A model generated the notes under the pieces. The model ran no database searches. It saw only the letters and a program-made list of their open reading frames with translations, and was not told where the DNA came from. The translations under genes were made by a program, and so were the position numbers. DNA of 64,000 nucleotides from Chloracidobacterium sp. GTDB lineage: Bacteria; Acidobacteriota; Blastocatellia; Pyrinomonadales; Pyrinomonadaceae. Location: contig JADJTD010000001.1 of the NCBI GenBank assembly GCA_016711345.1, forward strand, positions 310,001 to 374,000, written 5' to 3'. Shown here piece by piece: positions 34,125 through 44,112 of this stretch (within the stretch, counting starts at the first letter, position 1; every line of letters begins with the position of its first letter).

Positions 34125-35777
34125 ATGGCAGTCGGCATTATTATCCACATCACGGTCGGCACGGAAAAGCGGACCGAATTCTTCTCAGACGAGCGAATTC
34201 GGGTCGGCTCGGACGAGTACAGCGACCTGCAGATCCACACGCCGAAATCGAGCGGTCGCGGGATGTGGTTCGACCTTGAGAACGCCGACGGCAGCTACCG
34301 TATCACCGACTTTGATGCCACGCTCGATCTCAAAATTAACGACAAGCCGATGCGAAGGTTCATCGCGATCGCTGACGGCGACGTTATCACGGTGGATGAT
34401 TCGGACATCTCGTTTGCGTTCTTTTCGCTTGAGACCAAATCATCTCTAATCACGACCAATCGCGAACAGCCGCAGATCTCACGGTTCATCGAGGATGCGG
34501 CGATCGAGTCAGCACGCGGAGCGAAACGCGACGACGCCAAAGCTTTCTTACGCGAATTTGTACGCGAACTCTCACGTGAGATCTCATGGACGTCCAAACT
34601 TATCGCCCTCGTACTCACTGTCGGATTTATCAGCGGCATTTTGTACATCGGCTATGCTGTCAGTGACGAACTGCAAAAAAGCCGCCAAATATCAGAGGAG
34701 CAAAGCCAGGTCATCAAACGCCTCGAACTAAAGCTTGAGGAAACAACCGGCCAACTCGGCGATCTGGATAAATCGAACAAAGATCTGATCAGAACCGTCT
34801 CGCTCGCACCAAATCTGCGGGTAGAGTATGGCGGCGGCGTTTGCCTGATCGTCGGCGTTTACGATCTGGTCGATAAAAAGAGCGGCAAGGTTTTGCGCTA
34901 TGCCGATCCGCAGTCCTTCAGGCCAAATCCTTTCGAGCCTTCGCAGTCCGAAGACCCCAACCGCGCGAATATGCCGCCGCAGATCGGTTTGACGACCGAA
35001 GGCAACGGTTCGACGGTCGAATACGATTTTATTGGGACGGGCTTTCATGTCGGCGGCGGCTACATCGTCACGAACCGCCACGTCGTTCAGCCCTGGGAAG
35101 AAGACGAGCAGGTCAAGCAAATGATGAAGGCCGCAAATGGTCGAGCTCGTGTCAAACGCCTTGTCATCTACTTTCCAAACTTTGCACAGCCTTTTCCGTT
35201 AAAAGTCCGGCAGGTCGGAGGCCGTGAAGACGTAGCGATCGCGACGATCGATCCAGCGATGATCCCTGCAGAAATACCGTCGCTTCCGCTTGAGGTCGAT
35301 TCGGAATCGGCTGCAGTAGGCAAAACGGTTGTTACGATGGGTTACCCAAGCGGGCCTGACCGTTTGCTCGCGATGGTCGATGACGATGAAGCCAAATCGA
35401 TCAACCAGCGTTTCGGCAATTCGCGGCAGAACCTGATCAACTTCCTCGCGCAGTCGCAAAAGATCGTTCCGCTTACCACGCAGGGTGCGATCACCGATCT
35501 CGACGCCAAACGCATCGTTCACGATGCAAAAACCGCGGAGGGCGGCAGCGGCGCTCCGCTGTTTGGGCAAGCGGGCAAGGTGATCGGCGTTAATTTCGGC
35601 GTATTTACCGAAAATACCGCCGCAAATATGGCCGTGCCGGTGCGGTTTGCTATCGAATTACTCAAAAAGGCCGGATGGAAATCCGCAGAAGATCTAAAAC
35701 AAGAGACCGAGCAGAATCAGGTCGCGGCTGGTAATTCTAATTCAAACTCAGCAACCGAACCGAAAACCGATAAATGA
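34125..35777 (+). CDS. FHA-domain, membrane-anchored trypsin-like serine protease
   Basis: The 550-residue protein has an N-terminal FHA-like domain (about 1-105; IRVGSDEYSDLQIH then SGRGMWFDLENADGSYRI) that would bind phosphothreonine in the cytoplasm. A transmembrane helix LIALVLTVGFISGILYIGYAV follows (about 163-183), then a coiled coil (about 190-225) and a periplasmic S1-type protease domain. The catalytic triad is visible: His in TNRHVV, Asp in REDVAIATID, Ser in GGSGAPLFG. The tail is Asn/Ser-rich. The layout suggests a signalling protease that couples phosphorylation inside to proteolysis outside. The start is not led by a ribosome site; an R3 repeat abuts it. Its stop touches that of the convergent MFS gene. 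Confidence 0.85.
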   Translation: MAVGIIIHITVGTEKRTEFFSDERIRVGSDEYSDLQIHTPKSSGRGMWFDLENADGSYRITDFDATLDLKINDKPMRRFIAIADGDVITVDDSDISFAFFSLETKSSLITTNREQPQISRFIEDAAIESARGAKRDDAKAFLREFVRELSREISWTSKLIALVLTVGFISGILYIGYAVSDELQKSRQISEEQSQVIKRLELKLEETTGQLGDLDKSNKDLIRTVSLAPNLRVEYGGGVCLIVGVYDLVDKKSGKVLRYADPQSFRPNPFEPSQSEDPNRANMPPQIGLTTEGNGSTVEYDFIGTGFHVGGGYIVTNRHVVQPWEEDEQVKQMMKAANGRARVKRLVIYFPNFAQPFPLKVRQVGGREDVAIATIDPAMIPAEIPSLPLEVDSESAAVGKTVVTMGYPSGPDRLLAMVDDDEAKSINQRFGNSRQNLINFLAQSQKIVPLTTQGAITDLDAKRIVHDAKTAEGGSGAPLFGQAGKVIGVNFGVFTENTAANMAVPVRFAIELLKKAGWKSAEDLKQETEQNQVAAGNSNSNSATEPKTDK

Positions 35778-37424
35778 TCAACCTGATCCATCCTGTGACG
35801 AAGGCTGATTTCTGGCGTTTATAGTCGTTTGTTCGGCCATCAGCATTGTCTCGCCGCAGTCGTCTGTGGTCTCACGTTCATCGGGCGTTTGGCCATTTCC
35901 CGGCAACATAAACGTCACAAAAAGGGCCATCACACATACAAAAGCTCCCATCCAAAAGACAGGATGTATCGCGGCCGCCATCGCTTTTTGCAGGACCGTT
36001 AAAGTTTCGGTGCTAAGGCCGGCCTTTGCTTGAGGCTCGATCAGGGCGTTTGGGTTTGACGCAAAGGCTGCCGCTTGTTCGACTGTGATGACGCTGTTTT
36101 CGCTGAGCGCGGCTTTTTGAAGGTGAGAGGCAAGGCCTGATGTCAATATCGCACCCATGATCGCGACACCGAACGCTCCGCCGATAGCGCGTGAGAATTG
36201 GTTCAGCGAGGTCGCGATGACAAGCTGGCTTCGCTCGACGGCTTGCTGGACCGCGATCAAAAGCGTCAGCATCGTTAATCCTAATCCCGCTCCGATCAAT
36301 ATCAGGTCGATATACAAGCGGTATTGCGGCGTTTCGGGGCCGAACATAGCCAGCAGGCCGAAACCGATCGTCATAAGGATAAATCCCGCGAGCGTGATCA
36401 TCCGGTAGCCCAACTTTAAAAATAATCGTCCGCCAACGACCGACATCGTCACCCAACTAAGCATCAATGGCGTCAAAAGCGATCCGGCTTTTGTGGCAGT
36501 CATTCCAAGCGTACCTTGTGCAAATAGCGGTATGTAGGATATGACTCCAAACATCGCGATGCCGCCAAGAAAACCTGCGGCAACCGAAACTGCGACGGTT
36601 CTATTCTTAAAAAGCCCGAACGGAATGATCGGATCAGGAGCCTTTTTCTCGACCCATCCAAATAATCCCAGCAGCAGAAAGCCACCGGCGAAGATCAACA
36701 GATTCTCGCCCGAAAAAATAGTATCAAGCGAACCGCCGCCCTCGACCATTCCCAACATCAGCAGGCTGATCGCGATCATAAGGAGGGCCGCTCCGGCGTA
36801 ATCGACGGTTGGTTTCTGCGTGACCTTTGGCTCTTTTAGGGCAAATCCGATGATCAGAGCGGCGACTACCCCAATAGGGAGATTGATAAAAAACACCCAT
36901 CGCCAAGAGATCTGGTCGGTGATAAAGCCGCCGATAACAGGGCCGATGACGCTCGACAAGCCCCAAACGCCGCTAAAATACGCCTGCATCTTTGAGCGTT
37001 CTTCTAATGTAAAAGTGTCGCCGATGATGGTCATTCCGAGCGGAATAAGAGCGCCCGCACCCAAACCTTGAATAGCGCGAAAAATTATCAGCTGCGTCAT
37101 CGAGCCTGCCATGCCCGAAAGCAAAGTTCCGAGCAAAAAGACGCCGATCCCGAGCTGATACATTATCCGGCGGCCATAAAGATCGGACAGTTTGCCCCAA
37201 ACCGGCACGGTCACCGTCGAAGTTACTAAATACGCGGAAAACACCCAACTGTAATGATTTATGCCGCCAAGCGATGCAATGACCGTCGGCATCGCAGTGC
37301 CGACAACGGTCGCTTCGAGCGCCGCGATAGCCATACCTGTCATTACGCCCGCAACTACGGCCCAACGCCGCCTTTGCGACATCTCTAAAAGCGGCCTTTC
37401 TTGTGTTGCAATGTTCCCTTCCAC
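35778..37424 (-). CDS. DHA2-family (EmrB/QacA) MFS efflux transporter
   Basis: This 548-residue inner-membrane protein has about 14 hydrophobic helices, the length of the 14-TM DHA2 drug:proton antiporters. Motif A is GKLSDLYGRR after TM2, motif C lies in LSSVIGPVIGGFITD of TM5, and motif B-like RAIQGLGAGALIPLG is in TM4. The C-terminal tail is short and polar. A substrate cannot be deduced. GTG at 37424 gives the longest form; an ATG at 37382 (MSQRRRWAV) is an alternative and neither has a strong ribosome site. It starts 6 bases after the acyltransferase gene, so the two may be co-transcribed. Confidence 0.92.
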   Translation of the reverse strand: MEGNIATQERPLLEMSQRRRWAVVAGVMTGMAIAALEATVVGTAMPTVIASLGGINHYSWVFSAYLVTSTVTVPVWGKLSDLYGRRIMYQLGIGVFLLGTLLSGMAGSMTQLIIFRAIQGLGAGALIPLGMTIIGDTFTLEERSKMQAYFSGVWGLSSVIGPVIGGFITDQISWRWVFFINLPIGVVAALIIGFALKEPKVTQKPTVDYAGAALLMIAISLLMLGMVEGGGSLDTIFSGENLLIFAGGFLLLGLFGWVEKKAPDPIIPFGLFKNRTVAVSVAAGFLGGIAMFGVISYIPLFAQGTLGMTATKAGSLLTPLMLSWVTMSVVGGRLFLKLGYRMITLAGFILMTIGFGLLAMFGPETPQYRLYIDLILIGAGLGLTMLTLLIAVQQAVERSQLVIATSLNQFSRAIGGAFGVAIMGAILTSGLASHLQKAALSENSVITVEQAAAFASNPNALIEPQAKAGLSTETLTVLQKAMAAAIHPVFWMGAFVCVMALFVTFMLPGNGQTPDERETTDDCGETMLMAEQTTINARNQPSSQDGSG

Positions 37425-37430
37425 TGTTTG

Positions 37431-38318
37431 TTAATCAATTAACCGCCTACCTAATTCCAGCTTATCCTTACTGCCGAGTTCGCCAATTTTGGCCATTAGA
37501 TGGTCGGCGATCTCTTTGTGGGTGCGGATGCGGTCGCCTTTTTCGTAAAACTCGGAGAGATCGACCGGTTCGCCGAACCAAATGCGTACTTTCTCGCCGC
37601 CGCGCCAGTTTCCAAGCACCTGTTTTGGAAGATCGTTGCCCAAACCGGCAATAAATACCGGTATTACCTGCGGATGAGCCGCGTAAATGATCTTTCCGAC
37701 GCCAGGTTGAGCGGGCAGCAAGCTATATGGGTCGCCGTCGAGTTTGCGCTGGCCTTCGGGATGAAAGCCGATGATGTGCCCGCGGCCCGTTGTGCAAAGC
37801 TGTATGAGCCGCCGCATCGAATATTTGTCAAATTCCCTCTTTTTCGCGTCCCCTGCCTCTCGAAAAAAAGGCGGGTACATCGAAAACCAGCCCATTACAA
37901 AATTAACCAGCCATCCGACGGGGCTATCGTAGAAGAATTTGCCTCGCACCGGAAAGAATAATTTGACGGGACGTCTCGTGCGGCGAAAGATGACGCTCGA
38001 CACCGTGTACATATCAAAAAAAGAGCGATGGTTCGCAACAAGCAAAAGCGGCTTATTTACATCGCTGTTTTCAATATTCTCTAGGCCGAAGACGTTCATC
38101 AGGTTATACGTCGCCAGATAGATCCAGAGCGAACCGATATGCCGCTGACAAAACGTCAACACACGCTTCCAAACGCCCAAATTCATTCGGTGCGCAAGGC
38201 GAAACCCAATGCTTTCCACCGTGTCGAGCGCACCGATCTCGGCTACTTCGGGAACCATCGGTTTAACGGCTTCCAAAGAATTTGCTGCTGGATCGGACGG
38301 AGCGAGTTTGTTTGACAT
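37431..38318 (-). CDS. PlsC-like 1-acyl-glycerol-3-phosphate acyltransferase
   Basis: This 295-residue membrane-associated acyltransferase has the family motifs NHRSFFD (H-x4-D catalytic pair), FPVRGKFFYDSPVG, FHPEGQRKLDG (EG motif) and VIPVFIAGLGNDLP. It transfers an acyl chain to lysophosphatidic acid or a related acceptor in phospholipid or lipid-modification pathways. The length is slightly above typical PlsC because of an N-terminal extension. An in-frame TTG two codons upstream is less likely than the ATG at 38318. It lies just upstream of the MFS gene in the same direction. Confidence 0.9.
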   Translation of the reverse strand: MSNKLAPSDPAANSLEAVKPMVPEVAEIGALDTVESIGFRLAHRMNLGVWKRVLTFCQRHIGSLWIYLATYNLMNVFGLENIENSDVNKPLLLVANHRSFFDMYTVSSVIFRRTRRPVKLFFPVRGKFFYDSPVGWLVNFVMGWFSMYPPFFREAGDAKKREFDKYSMRRLIQLCTTGRGHIIGFHPEGQRKLDGDPYSLLPAQPGVGKIIYAAHPQVIPVFIAGLGNDLPKQVLGNWRGGEKVRIWFGEPVDLSEFYEKGDRIRTHKEIADHLMAKIGELGSKDKLELGRRLID

Positions 38319-38383
38319 ATACAAACGCCAAGTTTAGCACTCAGGGAAATGCAAAAAAAATTTCGTTGTGCAATTAAATTGGT

Positions 38384-38412
38384 TAGACAATCCCTTGTTT
38401 TTTCTATATGAT
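38384..38412 (+). promoter_or_regulatory. Sigma70-type promoter of the metalloprotease-cohesin gene
   Basis: TAGACA (38384-38389), a 17-base spacer and TATGAT (38407-38412) predict a leader of about 140 bases to the ATG at 38561. The leader contains a CGGCAG-ATC-CTGCCG hairpin. Confidence 0.6.
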
Positions 38413-38560
38413 ACGAATTAAATTCTTAAAGCTTTTAGCCTATCTAAAAGATTTTCTTGTTTTGTACGTTAACTTTGTAGTTTCGTCCGGCAGATCCTGC
38501 CGATAAAGACGCGATATTCGAAAACCAAAAGATCTATATCTATAAAGGAGCCTGTTCGTT

Positions 38561-41500
38561 ATGTATATCAAGTGGAATCACAGAATAGTCTTGTTATTAG
38601 CAGCAATGGCCTTGATGGCCGGAGTTGTAATGGCGGGACAGAGATCCTCAGACAATGTCTGGGAGCAAACAGATAAAGCGCTATTGCAGCCGCGGGGCAT
38701 AGACAATTCCCGCCTGCCGTCCGCATACGAGACATTTCGCCTCAACAAAGCGGCCTTGAAGGCATTGTTGAACCAGGCTCCGGAAGAATTTTCGGGTAGA
38801 GCACCTGTTATTTTGAGTTTGCCAATGCCCGATGGATCGTTCGGCCGTTTTCAGATCGAACACTCGCTGATCGTCGAACGCGGGCTGTTGAAAAACTATC
38901 CGGAACTAGGAGAAACCTATCGCGGATTCGGTATTGACGATCCTACTGCATTCGTTCGTTTTGACTTTCTTCCGAGTGGCTTCCATTCGATGATCTTCTC
39001 GACAAATGGAACTGTGATGGTAGATCCTTACGCGCAAGGCGACACCGATAATTACATTAGCTACTTTAAGAACGACGCACAAAGGCCGTCAAATGGCTTC
39101 GAGTGCGAAGTAAAAGACGAAACCGGCTTTGATGCTGTTACACGTCTTAACAAGGAACTGGAGTCGTTTGAATTTCTATCAAGACCTACCGCTAACGCTC
39201 CGGCTCCTGAAGTAACATCAGGAACTCAATTGAGAACGTATCGTCTCGCCCTTGCAGCCAATAATGAATATTGCTCCGCAGTCGGCGGAAATACGGTTGC
39301 CGGATGTCTTGCCGCCGAGGTTCTCATCATGAACCGCGTAAACGGCGTGTATGAAAAAGACCTCGCGATGCGAATGGTCATCATTGCAAACAATAACCTT
39401 ATAGTTTATGCAGGCGACAACCTCACTTGCCCGGTACCGGGCGGCTCTACGGCTTGTACATCTGCGAATGATCCTTACGGCAACGGTACTGAAGCATTGG
39501 GCCAGAATACACCAAATTTGAACACGGTTATCGGCACTGCCAATTACGACATCGGCCATGTATTTACTACCGGCAGCGGCGGCGTCGCTAATTTGGGAGT
39601 ACCCTGCGGAGCAAGTAAAGGGGGCGGAACCACCGGCTTGCCAAATCCGGTTGGCGATCCCTTCGCGATCGATTATGTGGCACACGAAATGGGCCATCAA
39701 TGGGGAGCAAACCACACTTTCAACAGCACGGCTGGAGGCTGCGGTGGTGGAAACAGGTCGGCTGGTTCTGCTTACGAGGTAGGTAGCGGTATTACGATCA
39801 TGGCCTACGCAGGCCTCTGCGCACCGCAGGACCTTGCTAACAACAGTATCGACACTTTTCATGTGAAGAGCCTCGAAGTTATTGTCGCCTACAGCCAAAC
39901 CGGCCAAGGCAACACTTGCGCGGTTACGACTGCCTCAGGCAACACGCCGCCGACAGTGACCGGACCTGGCAACTTTAATATTCCTAAGCTGACTCCGTTT
40001 TCCTTAACGGCAACCGCTACTGATCCGGACGCTGGTGATTCGATAACATATGATTGGCAAGAATATGATCTCGGTCCGGCTCCGACCACTACGCTGAACT
40101 CTGATCAGGACGGACAAGCCAGGCCGATCTTCAGGCCGTTTCTGCCAACGGCAAGCGGAACCCGTACTTTCCCTAGGTTAACTAACATCTTGAACAATGC
40201 GAACGTTCCTCCGACGAGTACTGGCGGATTCCTCACCGGAGAAATTCTGCCGTCAATCACTCGTACGATGACGTTTCAGGTTGTTGCTCGTGACAATCAT
40301 CCGGGAACCGGCGGTATCAACACCGCTACTTCTTTAGTCAATGTCGATGGCAACAGCGGCCCATTCACAGTTACATCTCCGAACACTGCTGTTTCATTCG
40401 TCGGCAATACGTTCCAAACTGTTACCTGGGACGTTGCAAACACATCAAGCGCACCTGTAAATGCGGCGAATGTAAGAATCTCAATGTCAACTGATGGTGG
40501 AAATACTTTCCCAACCGTCCTTGCGGCCAGCACGGCCAATGACGGAAGCCAAGACGTATTGATTCCGAACACGCCATCTACCACCGCGAGAATCAAGGTC
40601 GAAGCAGTTGGCAACATCTTTTTTGATATTTCCAACACGAATTTCACGGTAACAGCGGGCAGCGGCAACACGCCAACACCAACCGCAACTTCGACCGGCT
40701 CGTCGACGCCTACCAATACCGCAACCCCGACTGCGACGGCAACATCAACGCCTTGCGGTGCCTGGGTAGCCGGTCCGCCTGCAAATCCGGCGGGTTATGC
40801 GGTTCCAGGAGCCGTCGGTTCGGATGGCAAGTTCTACATTGCCGGCGGCCAGAGTGCGGACGCAACGCCGATAATCTCTAACCAATTCCAGCGTTTCGAT
40901 CCGACTACAAACACGTGGAGTTCGCTTGCCCCATTGCCTGTCGCTATTAGCCAAGGCGTTATGGGTGCCGGAACTGGCAAGATATTTGTCGCTGGCGGTT
41001 TCACCGGCGGCACTACAGTTCTCAATACCCTTAGTATCTACGACATCGCAACGAACACCTGGAGTAGCGGAGCGAACATGCCCGGTATTGTCGAGGCGGG
41101 TGGCGGAGCCGTAGTCAACGGCAAATTCTACGTCATGGGCGGTGATGACTTCAACAACGCTCTGAGCACCAACTTCATCTACGACATAGCCACAAACGTA
41201 TGGACCACTGGGGCAGTAGTACCTAGTGGACGAACTAACACCTATGCTACTGTGGCCAACGGGCTAATCTATCTATACGGCGGTTTAACGGGAACCCAGT
41301 TTACTGCGACAGATACTCTACTGCGCTACGATCCTGTGGCGAACAGTTGGACGACTATCGGTTCGGCAGGAACCGCAGCACGCGGCAACTATGGCGGCAT
41401 TTCGCCGTACGGTACAGGCCAATTGCTAATAGTTTCCGGAGCAAACACCGCTTTCGCCGCAGATAATACCACACGCATATTCAATATCGGTGCTGGCACG

Positions 41501-43861
41501 TTCAGTGCCGGCCCAAATATGATAAGCCCGCGTGCGGGCCATGCACAGGGCACGTTGCCCGATGGACGCGTGATCGTCGCCGACGGTTTATCCGCGTCTG
41601 GTACGGTAATAAGTGGAGTCGAGTTGATCGGGGCATGTTCCACCAGTACGCCAACAAACACCCCGACAAATACTCCAACTTCGGGACCGACAAATACATC
41701 GACCAATACGCCAACCGCAACGGCAACAGCGACGAACACGCCAACAGGTGCTCCGTCGGCAAGTCCGTCATGCAGCCCAAGTGTTTTATTTGACAACGGC
41801 CCGCTAGTGACAAATCCGACGGGCGGAGTAGGAGGAGCACCGCTAAGTGCATTGCAGACAGGGCTCGGGTTGAACATTCTTGGATTCGGGTCAACGACAA
41901 CGGCTCCTGGAAATACGCTGGCAGATGATTTTGTGGTACCTGCGGGCGGATGGACGATCAATACGGTAACGCTGTACGGCTATCAGACGGGATCGGCTAC
42001 ATCACCCAGCACATTTAACACTGCACGAGTACAGATCTGGAACGGAGTTCCGGGTGCGGTTGGCAGCACGGTGGTGTTTGGCGATCTGACGACAAATCGC
42101 TTTGCATCATCGGCATGGAGCGGAGCATATCGAGCTACGGATGCAGCCCCGACAGGAGCGACAAGGCCGATAATGGCAACGATAGCAAATGTCGGCACAA
42201 CACTTCCGGCCGGAACCTATTGGCTGGAATTCCAACTTGGCGGAACAGGAGCATCAGGCCCGTTCGTACCGCCGGTGAGCATTCTCGGACAGGTGAACAA
42301 GCCCGGATCGAACGCAGTTCAAGGCACGATAGGTGCTCCGACGACCTATGCCGCTGTGATCGACACGGGAACAGCCCTAGCGGCACAGGATATTCCGTTC
42401 ATTCTCAACGGCGGCGGAGCCTGTGGAACACCGACGGCAACGTCGACAAGCACCCCGACCGCAACTTCGACGAACACTCCGACTAATACACCGACGGGCG
42501 CTGCATCTCCGACGGCAACGGGAACACCGCCAGTGACAGTGTCGTTGCCGAATGTCAGTGCTTCACCGGGCTCGACGATCACGATTCCGATCACGGTCGG
42601 TGACACTACGGGTCGCGGGATCATATCGTATGACCTAAACATCGATTACAACCCTGCAGTACTACAGCCGGCTGGCGGCCTAGCGTGTACGGGAAATGCA
42701 TGTTTCGATGTGACGGGCACACTTAGCAGTGCGATGTCGATCACGCCTAATGCAACCTTCAACGGACACTTCATAATCTCAGCATTCCAGGCCGCGAATT
42801 TGGCAGGAGCTGGAACTCTGATAAATCTGAGGTTCACGGTTGTAGGTGCTAACGGAACGTCATCACCGCTGACCTTTGCGGACTACACGGATCCGAATCA
42901 GATCTTCCATACCGGATTTACGTGGAACGAAGGCGATCCTCCGGCATTTACGACAAACGGAAGCGTTACGGTCGGAGCAGCAGGATCACCGACAAATACG
43001 GCAACGGCAACACCGACGGGAACGCCTGTTGGACAGGTATTTGCAAACAGTGCTGCTATGTGTACCACACTCGGCACTCAGGCTGATCTCTATCCTTCGA
43101 CGATCACCGTCACGGGTGGACCGACTCAGATCCAGACTGTACGAGTTACGTTGTTTGGTGTACAACATCAGTTCCCGGACAACATGGACTTCCTTCTGGT
43201 AGGCCCGGCAGGACAGAAATTTGTTCTTATGGCTGATGCAGGCGGAGCTCTTCCGCAGGCTTCGCCTGGAGTGAATCTAACCTTCGACGATGCAGCAGGA
43301 CAGGTATTGCCTGATTCGGGACCATTGACGACAGGGTCATTTGAGCCAACCACATGGGAACCGGGACAAGGAGTCTTCCCTGCACCGGCACCTCCGGCAC
43401 CTTATAACGAACCGGGAAGCACCGTCGGCGGCATTGGAACCCAGACGTTGTTCGGCAACTTTGGCAACACGAACTCGAACGGTACATGGAGCTTGTACAT
43501 GCGTGATGACGCAGGTTTACTCTCACGAGTGAACGCCATCACCGGCTGTGTAAACGGCGGCTGGCAGCTGCAGTTCATCCAGGCTACGGCTGCAAGTGCT
43601 TCGATCTCAGGCCGCGTGGCAACTGCGGACGGAGCGGGCATACGCAATGCGAAGATCGTTGTTTCAGGCGGATCGCTTGAGCAGCCACTCGTCGTAACCA
43701 CTGGATCGTTTGGTTATTACTCAGTTGAAGGTTTGATAACCGGTCAAACATACATAGTGACGGTTATTTCGAACCGTTACAGCTTCAGCAACCCGACCCA
43801 AGTGGTGAGCCTCGTCGATAATATCGTCGATGCAAACTTCACGGCCGATCCGCAGGAATAA
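38561..43861 (+). CDS. Giant secreted metalloprotease with kelch, cohesin and P-type domains
   Basis: The 1766-residue exported protein has a signal peptide (MYIKWNHRIVLLLAAMALMA) and a pro-region. A reprolysin-like (M12B-type) zinc peptidase domain follows, with site HEMGHQWGANHTF (about residues 376-388; H-E-x-x-H-x-x-G-x-x-H) and a downstream Met-turn, ITIMAYAG. Ig-like domains come next, then a Thr/Pro linker and kelch repeats (about 737-1025). A second linker leads to a beta domain (1077-1285), a cohesin (1324-1471) and a proprotein-convertase P-like domain (1490-1675). The protein ends in a carboxypeptidase-regulatory-like domain. AAAGGAG sets the start. The cohesin would tether the protease to dockerin-bearing partners; the substrate is unknown. 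Confidence 0.9.
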   Translation: MYIKWNHRIVLLLAAMALMAGVVMAGQRSSDNVWEQTDKALLQPRGIDNSRLPSAYETFRLNKAALKALLNQAPEEFSGRAPVILSLPMPDGSFGRFQIEHSLIVERGLLKNYPELGETYRGFGIDDPTAFVRFDFLPSGFHSMIFSTNGTVMVDPYAQGDTDNYISYFKNDAQRPSNGFECEVKDETGFDAVTRLNKELESFEFLSRPTANAPAPEVTSGTQLRTYRLALAANNEYCSAVGGNTVAGCLAAEVLIMNRVNGVYEKDLAMRMVIIANNNLIVYAGDNLTCPVPGGSTACTSANDPYGNGTEALGQNTPNLNTVIGTANYDIGHVFTTGSGGVANLGVPCGASKGGGTTGLPNPVGDPFAIDYVAHEMGHQWGANHTFNSTAGGCGGGNRSAGSAYEVGSGITIMAYAGLCAPQDLANNSIDTFHVKSLEVIVAYSQTGQGNTCAVTTASGNTPPTVTGPGNFNIPKLTPFSLTATATDPDAGDSITYDWQEYDLGPAPTTTLNSDQDGQARPIFRPFLPTASGTRTFPRLTNILNNANVPPTSTGGFLTGEILPSITRTMTFQVVARDNHPGTGGINTATSLVNVDGNSGPFTVTSPNTAVSFVGNTFQTVTWDVANTSSAPVNAANVRISMSTDGGNTFPTVLAASTANDGSQDVLIPNTPSTTARIKVEAVGNIFFDISNTNFTVTAGSGNTPTPTATSTGSSTPTNTATPTATATSTPCGAWVAGPPANPAGYAVPGAVGSDGKFYIAGGQSADATPIISNQFQRFDPTTNTWSSLAPLPVAISQGVMGAGTGKIFVAGGFTGGTTVLNTLSIYDIATNTWSSGANMPGIVEAGGGAVVNGKFYVMGGDDFNNALSTNFIYDIATNVWTTGAVVPSGRTNTYATVANGLIYLYGGLTGTQFTATDTLLRYDPVANSWTTIGSAGTAARGNYGGISPYGTGQLLIVSGANTAFAADNTTRIFNIGAGTFSAGPNMISPRAGHAQGTLPDGRVIVADGLSASGTVISGVELIGACSTSTPTNTPTNTPTSGPTNTSTNTPTATATATNTPTGAPSASPSCSPSVLFDNGPLVTNPTGGVGGAPLSALQTGLGLNILGFGSTTTAPGNTLADDFVVPAGGWTINTVTLYGYQTGSATSPSTFNTARVQIWNGVPGAVGSTVVFGDLTTNRFASSAWSGAYRATDAAPTGATRPIMATIANVGTTLPAGTYWLEFQLGGTGASGPFVPPVSILGQVNKPGSNAVQGTIGAPTTYAAVIDTGTALAAQDIPFILNGGGACGTPTATSTSTPTATSTNTPTNTPTGAASPTATGTPPVTVSLPNVSASPGSTITIPITVGDTTGRGIISYDLNIDYNPAVLQPAGGLACTGNACFDVTGTLSSAMSITPNATFNGHFIISAFQAANLAGAGTLINLRFTVVGANGTSSPLTFADYTDPNQIFHTGFTWNEGDPPAFTTNGSVTVGAAGSPTNTATATPTGTPVGQVFANSAAMCTTLGTQADLYPSTITVTGGPTQIQTVRVTLFGVQHQFPDNMDFLLVGPAGQKFVLMADAGGALPQASPGVNLTFDDAAGQVLPDSGPLTTGSFEPTTWEPGQGVFPAPAPPAPYNEPGSTVGGIGTQTLFGNFGNTNSNGTWSLYMRDDAGLLSRVNAITGCVNGGWQLQFIQATAASASISGRVATADGAGIRNAKIVVSGGSLEQPLVVTTGSFGYYSVEGLITGQTYIVTVISNRYSFSNPTQVVSLVDNIVDANFTADPQE

Positions 43862-43900
43862 CGGCGGTTAGCACTCAGCCCCGCCATAGGCGGGCATTCA

Positions 43901-43937
43901 AGACGGACGGGCAACATTTGCCTGTCCGTCTTTTTTT
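43901..43937 (+). terminator. Rho-independent terminator
   Basis: GACGGACGGGC-AACATTT-GCCTGTCCGTC is followed by seven Ts, 40 bases after the stop of the metalloprotease gene. Confidence 0.92.
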
Positions 43938-43964
43938 GTTGCAAGATGTAATGCAAACTTAACT

Positions 43965-43992
43965 TTGAGATCGGCCTAAATTAGCATATAAT
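43965..43992 (+). promoter_or_regulatory. Sigma70-type promoter of the lamin-tail/FG-GAP gene
   Basis: TTGAGA (43965-43970), a 16-base spacer and TATAAT (43987-43992) give a leader of about 115 bases. The leader holds an ATCGCCG/CGGCGAT stem. Confidence 0.7.
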
Positions 43993-44112
43993 TCGAGAAA
44001 ACAGACAGATGTCTTAGGTATTAACCGAGAATAGCGATCGCCGCGACGATGGAGAGAGGTTTTCGGCGATATTAAAAGGATTTATTAGAAAATAATTGAG
44101 GAGTCATTGGAT

